Source of the DNA: Chamaecyparis obtusa
Taxonomy: Eukaryota > Streptophyta > Pinopsida > Cupressales > Cupressaceae
DNA: 64,000 nt
Direction of reading: 5' to 3'
Assembly (NCBI GenBank): GCA_027943335.1
Contig: BSBK01001119.1
Span: 1,148,501 to 1,212,500 of the forward strand
In this document: positions 57,146 to 64,000 of the stretch, one piece after another
How the letters are laid out: every line of letters starts with the position of its first letter
Numbering within the stretch: position 1 is the stretch's first letter
Translations under genes and position numbers: made by a program
Notes under the pieces: generated by a model
Told to the model about the DNA's origin: nothing
Database searches by the model: none
Seen by the model: only the letters and a program-made list of their open reading frames with translations

Positions 57146-58540
57146 AGGTGCATCCTTGATAGCCTACTTGATATTCTTGAAAGCTTCATCCGGCTCACCT
57201 TCCCATTTGATAGTAGATCCCTTCTTCAACATCTTTGATATTGGCCTAGTAACTTCGGCAAAGTTTGTTACAAATCTTCTCAAGAAATTGACTTGACCAA
57301 AGAAAGACTGAATTCCTTTAACATTTTTTGGTCTTTGAATCTTATCAGTGGTTGCCACCCTCTCAAGATCAATTCTAACTCCTTGCTTTCCAACCAAGTA
57401 GCCAAGCAACTTACGCTCAGTGACACCAAATGCACATTTCCTTGGATTTAATGAAATGCCATATTCCAAAGCCCTCACAAATATTTTTTCTAAATGAGTA
57501 CAATGGTCTTCTTCCTTCTTGGAATAAGTAGTTAAATCATCTTGATAAACAACAAGGAAATCATTTATAAAATCTGAAAAGGCAACATCCATTGCCCTCT
57601 GAAAAGTAGCACTAGCATTTGTGAGACCAAAAGGCATTCTCACATAAACATATGTCCCCCAAGGTGTAGTGAAAGCTATTTTAAACTATTCTGATTCTTT
57701 AACAATTACTTGATTATAGCCAGAGAAACCATCCATCATAGACATTAATTTAGATCCGGTCACTCTTTGCAGCATAGCCTCCATATTGGGTAGACAATAG
57801 TTATCCTTCAATGAGATGATGTTCAAATTTCTAAAACCCACACAAAGTCTAATGTCACCATTCTTCTTCCTGACAGGAACCAAATTTGAAACCCAAGAAC
57901 AATGCCTAATTGGATTGATAATTCTAGCATCTCTCAACTTCATTAATTCTTCTTGCATCTTGGGTGCCAAAGTAGGATTAATAGGCCTTTGTTTTTGCCT
58001 AAAGGGTTTGGCATCTTCTTTCACAGGAATAACATGCTGGAACAAGTCTTCTCTATAAACCTTTAGGTCATCATATGACCATGCAAAAACATGCCTGAAT
58101 TTTCTTAGTAGCTCAATCAATGACTTCCTCACTTTGTGAGACATATCCTTACTAATGTAAACCTTCGTAGGTGCCTCTTGTGTTCCAAGATTTATTTCTT
58201 CCAAATTTATATGATCCTCCTTTTTGGTACCTATCTGAACTCTGTCCTGATTATCAAATACAGTTTCTAGAACAACAAGTCCCTTAGGAACCTTGTTAGT
58301 TTTAATTTGAATGACCTCATTATGAAGGACAACTTCTTTTCCTTCTGTAATCTCAACCAAGGCTGAACAATCTAACTCCTGACCATGATACTGAGCTTCA
58401 CAATTCAAAAATCTCAAGATATCCTGGTCATCCTCAAAAACTTGCCAATTCTCAACATTGTCTGGTATACTTGGCCTAGTCTGAAATTCAACCTTAGATA
58501 GGCCAGCAAAAGTAACATCATTGGGATTGATTGCAATATT
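57146..58540 (-). pseudogene. Gypsy-C reverse transcriptase
   Basis: The frame 58645-57686 includes a linker and RT: HVFAWSYDDLKVYREDLFQH, MQEELMKLRDARIINPIRH, IRLCVGFRNLNIISLKDNY, MMDGFSGYNQVIV. It continues at 57643 with MRMPFGLTNASATFQRAMD and the catalytic box VVYQDDLTTYS (57548-57556 region), both Asp intact. SLNPRKCAFGVTERKLLGYLV and RRFVTNFAEVTRPI follow. Stops near 57686 (EQ region) and 57164 are the only visible breaks in the RT. The family usually has DFR in place of GFR. Confidence 0.88.
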
Positions 58541-59053
58541 GGATAACAAATCAACCATCTTGTTATTACTTCTATCCTTCCACTCAATATTGAAGGCATC
58601 AAAACACTCAATCAAACCCCAAACAAAATTTCTATATTGCTTCAACCTCTTGTTCTTGGAAGCATATACTTATCTTATTTGGGACACCACCAATTCAGAA
58701 TCCCCAATAAATTTTATACATTTAATTCCATGCTTTTGTGCCAATCTCAATCCTAGCAATAATGCTTCATACTCTGCTATATTATTGGTACAAAAGAAAT
58801 TCAATGTGAAAGAAAACTTGTAGGTGTTCCCCTTAGGAGAAATGAGTAAAATACCTACTCCTGCTCCATCTTTGCAGCTAGCACCATCAAAGCACATCAC
58901 CCACAAATTACTCCTCACAGACATAGAACCTACCTCTTCAGCAATACATGGAAATATAGGCTCCTTCTCAAGTGTAAGGATCTTTGCCCTAAAAGCATTG
59001 ATGTCAGTATCCACAAAGCATGTAGTCTCATTGTCAATATTCCTTTCAATCAT
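58541..59053 (-). pseudogene. Gypsy-C plant-type RNase H placed before RT
   Basis: From 59053 the frame reads WVMCFDGASCKDGAGVGILL (first Asp, residue 56), FFCTNNIAEYEALLLGLRLA (Glu), IKFIGDSELVVSQIR (second Asp) and, after one TAA/TAG near 58670, NIEWKDRSNNKMVDLLSNIA (last Asp). All four acidic residues are present, so the active site is intact. In Gypsy-B, and in the Tat order I know best, this domain lies after the ordinary RNase H. Here it is between protease and RT. Confidence 0.87.
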
Positions 59054-59071
59054 GTGGCATACTCTTGACTC

Positions 59072-59785
59072 TCACTCAATCTTAACAAACTGATCATCAA
59101 TCTTGAAGGTTGCAGAAGAAAGATCACACTGCAAACACCCACCCATGGAAGCACTCCATTTCCTAGATAATAGCATACCATAATGAGGTGGAATGTCTAC
59201 AACCAAGACACTCATGGTCAATTCTTTCTTTGGATAGGCTACCAATCTATATGGCATTGCATTTATAGTCCCAATGACTAGTACTTACCTCTGATCCATT
59301 GCACAACATCTACCTTGATCTGTATCAACTTTGAGACCTAACTTTCCCATGATCTTAAAAGGCATAATAGTATTGGAAGCACCATAATCAATCATACAAT
59401 TTCTCATCTTCATTCCATTCACAAGGACACTCAAGAAGAATGGATCTATATTCTCAAGGCTAGCATTGATAGATTTATCCAAGTAAATACGTGGTATATG
59501 AGATACCAATCCTTGGACCTCCACTTCTTTCAAAACCTTATCTTGAGGTTCATTGCATGCAACATCATTATTATGAACATTATCTACCCATGCAATAGCC
59601 CTATCTTTATGTTCAGGGATCCTCAACAATTTTGACAATGGAACCTTGATAGTTATCTGAGACAACACAACCAACATATCAACAGGAACAGAGGGAGGAA
59701 ACTCAATATGTTTTGCCTTAGTGTCCTTTTGTTTATCTGATATGTTGGTTGTAGCTGTGATCTTTACTTTTTCAACTCTAGCCAT
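59072..59785 (-). pseudogene. Gypsy-C aspartic protease
   Basis: The frame from 59785 holds the lead-in KVPLSKLLRIPEHKDRAI and the active site MRNCMIDYGASNTIMPF, where the family has DSGAS or DGGAS. Tyr has replaced the Ser or Gly next to the catalytic Asp. Frame 59257-59072 completes the fold (SVLVVDIPPHYGMLLSRKWSASMGG, the LLGR-type motif changed to LLSR). One stop near 59285 separates the two. Confidence 0.8.
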
Positions 59786-59822
59786 TTTGTTAACTGGCTT
59801 TTCTATTTCATTAGAAAATTTT

Positions 59823-60467
59823 TCAACTCCAACCCCACTTTTTACCTTTTACATTTTTGAACCTTTCTAAATGATCATCCTTTGATCTATTTCCACTGAA
59901 TTCCCCAGAGTTGTTGTTTTTTATAAACATTCTTGCAGCTTTCTCATTTGTATTCCTTGCCACCATGCCTCTAGTTTGCACTTGGGATATCATTTTTGTA
60001 GTTATTTTATCCATTTATTCCTTTGAAGGTCTTCTTAAATTTACTATTTCTGAGGAAGAAATCATGTTACATGTCTTTTCATCAATGTCATCATTATCAA
60101 AAAAAACCTCCTGATGGAACAAGGCCCTATTGTGTCTTTTCAAACACACATCTACTTCTTCATCAATATTAGAATCATCTTCATATCCTAAAGATGAAGT
60201 TTCCATGTTGCATCCAATGTCATCATGATTTTCTTCTTGATCTAACTCCTCATTGTTACCATCTTGATATGCTGACATGGATTGTGCAACCACACAATGC
60301 TCTGCAGAATGAGGGCATTGACATGCTATACACCATGGTGTACCCTCTATAACATTTACAGAGGATCTTTGTAAAGGATCAGGGACAATTTTATCATTAC
60401 TTCCTCTTGCAGCAGGGACAATAGGCTTGCCATCCTTCCATTGGATGTTGTAGGGATAATTCTGCAA
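59823..60467 (-). pseudogene. Gypsy-C gag C-terminal part with zinc-binding motif
   Basis: The frame holds VIEGTPWCIACQCPHSAEHC, spaced C-x2-C-x3-H-x4-C, a compact zinc knuckle, then an acidic stretch (DGNNEELDQEENHDD, YEDDSNIDEEVDVCLKRHN). It is in the same frame as the gag core and continues to 59823 with one stop. The spacing differs from the common C-x2-C-x4-H-x4-C by one residue. Confidence 0.65.
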
Positions 60468-60473
60468 TCTATT

Positions 60474-61289
60474 CTACCTACTGAAATTGTTGTTGAATTT
60501 AGGCTTTTCATTAGCAGGAGCATTGTTAATCCTATTAGCAGGTGCTTTTAAATCCTTCAATGCATTCAACACCTTATCCAATTTATCTTCCTCTTGTTTC
60601 TTATTTCCAACATTTCTTTCATTATCCCGCTTATACTTCTTATCTCCAAACAACTTTGGGTCATCTCTTTTTCCACCCAACTTTCTTGATATTTTCATAT
60701 TGTTTTCAATATTGACAGCAATCCTAAAAGCATCTCTGAGAGTTCTTGGTTCTTTGTCCCTCAACAAATATCCCATCTTTCCATCAAATGCATTGAAGTA
60801 TGTGGTCAAACAAACATTGTCATCTAACCTCATGACTTGATATAGCTTATGCATACCCTTTTGAAACCTCATATTGAACTCAGTTGCAGAGTCATTTTGA
60901 TTTTTCCTTATAGCGTTGAACTCATTCAACATGAAACTAGCATTAGGCCTATCACCATACTATTCTTTGAAACATCTCTCAAAGGAATCCCATGTATCAA
61001 TACATCTGTCAAGGAGTCTCTTAAACCAATCTCTAGCATCCTCCACCAAGGATTGAACAAATAATTTCATGACTACATCCTCATGCTCTACCTCATAATC
61101 ATTTAGCATATCAAAAAATAACCTAAGATGTTCCTCACAACTAATGGCATTGTTACCAGAAAACTTAGGTACCTTATCTCTTATATTAGTTGGAAAAGCA
61201 TTCGAGTAGCTAGGTATTCCATCAAAACTAATTTTCCTATAGCCTTCTAGTTGCATAGGTCTTCTTTGAAAAATTGAACTAGTGTTCAC
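60474..61289 (-). pseudogene. Gypsy-C gag core
   Basis: The retrotransposon gag domain is clear: GYRKISFDGIPSYSNAFPTN, VPKFSGNNAISCEEHLRLFF, VMKLFVQSLVEDARDWFKRL, TWDSFERCFKE, a TAG near 60960, then FNAIRKNQNDSATEFNMRFQ and RTLRDAFRIAVNIENNMKIS. A Lys/Asp-rich segment follows (GNKKQEEDKLDKVLNALKDLK). It forms the particle shell. Confidence 0.85.
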
Positions 61290-61386
61290 TCTAGGATCAA
61301 CATTTACATTTACATTCCCATCTACTTGTGCATTTGATTTTTGCCTAGGATCAACACCTATCTTAGCAGATGAAGAAGGAATTGAA

Positions 61387-62454
61387 CTAGTAGTAGGTAG
61401 TAGTCATAGATGGCATACCTAGTTCAGTATCAGATGGGCGAAGAGCATTGGCAGATGAAGCCTTCAAGAATTGGATCTTTCTTCTTTTTTCTGCAATGGA
61501 AGCTTCAACTTCAGCCTTCTCTAATTCTCTATCTAGGTCCTCATCTTCTTTTCTTCTTCTCTCCATCTCTGTATCCTTACTTGAATTGGGTGGTGGGACC
61601 CCTGGTATTGTCAATGATTTTCTTGTCTGATGTCCCACCATATTTTTCTTTCCTTTTTCACCAGCAACAATAGTAGGCCTAGTGATCTCATGCCCATCTT
61701 TATCTTTAGGGAGGGAAGCATAACTTTGAACCTATCTAACCACAGGGCCCTCTTTATCAAACTCATGGTCTTGCAGCAGGCACTCCTGCTCACTTCTCAA
61801 AGCATCAAGATCACCAAAGACATCATGCTGCAAAGTTTTAGGAGCAGAGGCAAGCATCTTGTTTCTCTCCTTCAAGTCATTAATCTTTCTAAGAAGGGAC
61901 TCTATTTCTATTAGAGCATTCACTTTTTTAGCTTCTCTCTCCTTTTGTAACCTCTTATGTATGGCATCCTACTCTGCCAACTATAACCTTAGTGCACTCA
62001 AATCATCTAGGTCTATCATAATATCATCAGAATCTGATGATACATCCATATCAGTGAGACTTTGATATGGAAAATGGACCTGTCTCGGTCTCATGGGTTG
62101 CCTTCTGAACATATCCTCATCAGGATCTAAATCTAGTCCAAAACCTCTTTCTCTAGCTTGTTCATCCTGCCCTGCAGGTAATGAACCTTTGTCTTGAAAT
62201 AATGCCTCTAGGGTATCATAAAATTTATCTTTAGAGTGACCACTATCTAATTTAGAAACTTTGTATTGTGAATCTTCCTCATGAGAGGATGCATGTGGTG
62301 CTCTATTTCTATTATTTCTTTGTTCTCTCATGGGAGCACTAGTAGACTCACCATTTCTTCTGATCCAACTCTTCTTTTCCTATCTAGGCAATTGTTCCAG
62401 AGTAACCTCCATATTTTTCTTGACAAAGGACCTAGTATTCCTTCTTTTTTCCAT
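61387..62454 (-). pseudogene. Gypsy-C gag N-terminal coiled-coil region
   Basis: The ATG at 62454 (MEKRRNTRSFVKKNMEVTLE) is the first in frame after the primer-binding site. The frame continues to 61387 with a few stops (62380, 61978, 61730 regions). It includes an acidic segment (DVSSDSDDIMIDLDDLSALR), a heptad-like Lys/Glu helix (ALIEIESLLRKINDLKERNK) and a second charged helix (EMERRRKEDEDLDRELEKAE). A frameshift at about 61300-61390 leads into the gag core. Such N-terminal helices help gag self-assembly. Confidence 0.75.
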
Positions 62455-62576
62455 GATTCTATAGTCTATAACATTGGTTCTAACCTTTTTGAGTTGCCAC
62501 CCACCAAAGTAGGAAATCCTTAACTGAATACAATAGGAAAAACAAGAGTCCACTTAATAACTTTATCTCTAGACTC

Positions 62577-62594
62577 TCCCCAGCAGAGTTGACA
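62577..62594 (-). other. Gypsy-C primer-binding site
   Basis: On the minus strand TGTCAACTCTGCTGGGGA, close after the 5' LTR. It resembles the complement of tRNA-Arg (as recalled, TGGCGACTCCACTGGGGA) with about four differences, and is closer still to the TGGCGACTCTGCTGGGGA type known from plant gypsy elements. The tRNA assignment is tentative. Confidence 0.5.
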
Positions 62595-62597
62595 TTT

Positions 62598-64000
62598 TTT
62601 TGGTTGTCTTTTCTTTCTACTTGCAAGTTTACACTATGATTGACAATTTAATGTCACTGACTCTATCACCACTCCAAAGTTTGCAAAGAAAGGGCCAATT
62701 AACAAGGATCAAAGAGATCCTCCTACACTTTGAGCCTAGATGCTTAGGCGGGTGTACCTTTGATTCACTTCTTGAAAGGAATCACAAAATGTTACTCATT
62801 ATACCCTTTACGAACTGATTGAAAGATTTTATCATTTATATGTATGGTGAATGATGATGAACTGCTTCCAGAGAAAGGATCAGTGCCTTAACCTAGGGCA
62901 TAGAGTCACCCAATAACATAAGTCAACTGAAAATCCTAAATCAAATGCTCCTAAACTCAGGATAAGTGCTTTGCCTATTATCCCTCTCACTCCCAAACCT
63001 GATCATCAAATTCTTACCGAACCATGAACTCACTGAAATCACCTTAAAGACTTTAATCCTAACTTTGTTAGGAACTCAAAGATAATTCCACAATACTCTT
63101 TGTTTACCATATGCTAACTCACTTTGTGATATTAACATATATGAGCCCAAGATTAAAACAAGAAGACAAACATGAATCTGAGATTGGAATCCAGGTGTAT
63201 TCTCATTAAAATTTGTAGAATCAATACATTTTCAGAATAAAAAAATGTTAGCAAAAGACCCAAAATCTAGGCTCTCCTTGTTCAGTCTTTACATTGATTT
63301 TCAATATACATCAACCCACCACTTACAAAATAAAAAATCAACCATCTATACCCCCTAGTCATCTTGGAATCCCAAAAATAGGATGCAACAAGCTACAGAT
63401 GACTAGGGAAAGGGGTTAGGGTTTTCACCCACCAAACCAACCAAAATACAATGATAATTTATTCCATTTGGGGGAAAACCAAGAAGCCTCGAGAAAGAAG
63501 ATCCCAGAAAGATCTGTAATCATGGTAATTCCTTGAGAAAGTATTGAAAACCATGGATTTGCCCATATTTATCAATCTCTTCGGCCGCCTGTAACATGCC
63601 TTCGAGCAATAAAATCATGGTACAAACCCCTGCAATTAATCATCAACCTCCTTGGACCACATTGCAGCAACGGGTGCCACTAGTTCCACCAAATCCAGCC
63701 ACAAAATATTCAATTTTAGTCCTTCCTGTCGCTGAAAACCCTTCTAAAAATTCAAATTTGAAATGCAACGATCAGTTGACAAAGTTTAAAATGTGACCAT
63801 CGATTCTTGTGTTTTCTCGGCAGATTAGGTGGTCCTCATTAATTTCTACAACATTCAAAAAGCTATTTGAAAAGTCTCTAGCCACATCAACACACTGCAA
63901 CCAATGAAAACCGATCAAGTCAACACCATCTGACAACGGACCCAAAGCTTAGAAGCTTTCAAATTGGACATTCAGCATATGATCGCATAGCATGGAAAGA
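62598..64000 (-). repeat. Gypsy-C 5' LTR (truncated by window end)
   Basis: 1403 bp of the LTR are visible and match 52946 onward. The terminal TGTTGG of the 3' LTR reads ttttgg here. The outer end and the right target duplication are outside the window. Confidence 0.87.

Larger units (their letters stand above)
50970..64000 (+). mobile_element. Copia-C: Ty1/copia element, cut by Gypsy-C and by the window end
   Basis: The 5' LTR (50970-52237), a perfect iMet primer-binding site and the first 650 bp of a copia gag are present. Gypsy-C then interrupts gag at 52945 and continues beyond the window. Protease, integrase, RT and the 3' LTR of Copia-C must lie outside. The left flanking pentamer is gctag (50965-50969). 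Confidence 0.82.
52946..64000 (-). mobile_element. Gypsy-C: Tat-type Ty3/gypsy element with RNase H before RT
   Basis: It lies on the minus strand. The 3' LTR begins at 52946 and the 5' LTR begins at 62598 and runs off the window. In element sense: primer-binding site (62577-62594), gag with a coiled-coil N-terminus, zinc knuckle, protease, plant-type RNase H, RT, ordinary RNase H, integrase. Reading frames are long, with a handful of frameshifts and few stops, so it seems younger than Gypsy-A or Copia-A. The left flanking pentamer is cagtt (52941-52945). Confidence 0.9.

Overview
The window looks like heterochromatic or intergenic DNA from a seed plant with a large, repeat-filled nuclear genome. 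A gymnosperm is plausible because of the very long Ty3/gypsy Tat-type elements and deep nesting, but no marker in the window settles the species. The DNA is AT-rich. I found no confident host gene, rRNA, tRNA or CRISPR array. Almost every base belongs to a retrotransposon or to an old ORF that one has split. Nearly all ORFs carry stop codons or frameshifts, so they are described as pseudogenes.

Layout, left to right. (1) 1-311 is the edge of a minus-strand Copia LTR, followed by the 3' half of a LINE ORF2 (345-1927). (2) An unrecognised ORF, called ORF-X here, begins at 2088 and is split by Copia-A (2187-15028, plus strand). Copia-A carries two insertions: Gypsy-A (3455-9013), a gag-protease-only LTR element lying between its primer-binding site and its gag; and a 335-bp TRIM/SMART miniature LTR element (10094-10428) that breaks its protease at the catalytic Asp codon. 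ORF-X resumes at 15029 and runs to 16833. (3) Copia-B (17198-25815, minus strand) carries a solo LTR (20035-20882) inside its reverse transcriptase. (4) A second unrecognised ORF, ORF-Y (27625-29190 and 50544-50966), is split by Gypsy-B (29191-50538, minus strand), a giant Tat-lineage element. Gypsy-B has two RNase H domains, a G-patch in its polyprotein, a tRNA-Lys primer-binding site, and an antisense plant mobile domain (PMD) gene beside its 3' LTR. A 4.79-kb element with 165-bp inverted ends (36043-40833) sits inside its integrase. (5) Copia-C (from 50970, plus strand) is interrupted in gag by Gypsy-C (from 52946, minus strand), a second Tat-type element whose extra RNase H lies before the reverse transcriptase. 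Both run off the right edge.

How the parts work together: each LTR element had the usual gag, protease, reverse transcriptase, RNase H and integrase set. Copia elements place integrase before reverse transcriptase and gypsy elements place it after. Target-site duplications are visible for Gypsy-B (atacc), Copia-B (ggtgt), the TRIM (catag) and the 4.79-kb element (cttgt), and imperfectly for Gypsy-A, Copia-A and the solo LTR, so the nesting order can be read directly.

The most unusual signals are: the Gypsy-B antisense PMD gene, with what look like its own TATA box and intron; matching degenerate gcacttttg-type motif clusters at the two opposite transcript starts of Gypsy-B; the inverted, partly duplicated ends of the 4.79-kb element; and the two different RNase H orders in Gypsy-B and Gypsy-C.
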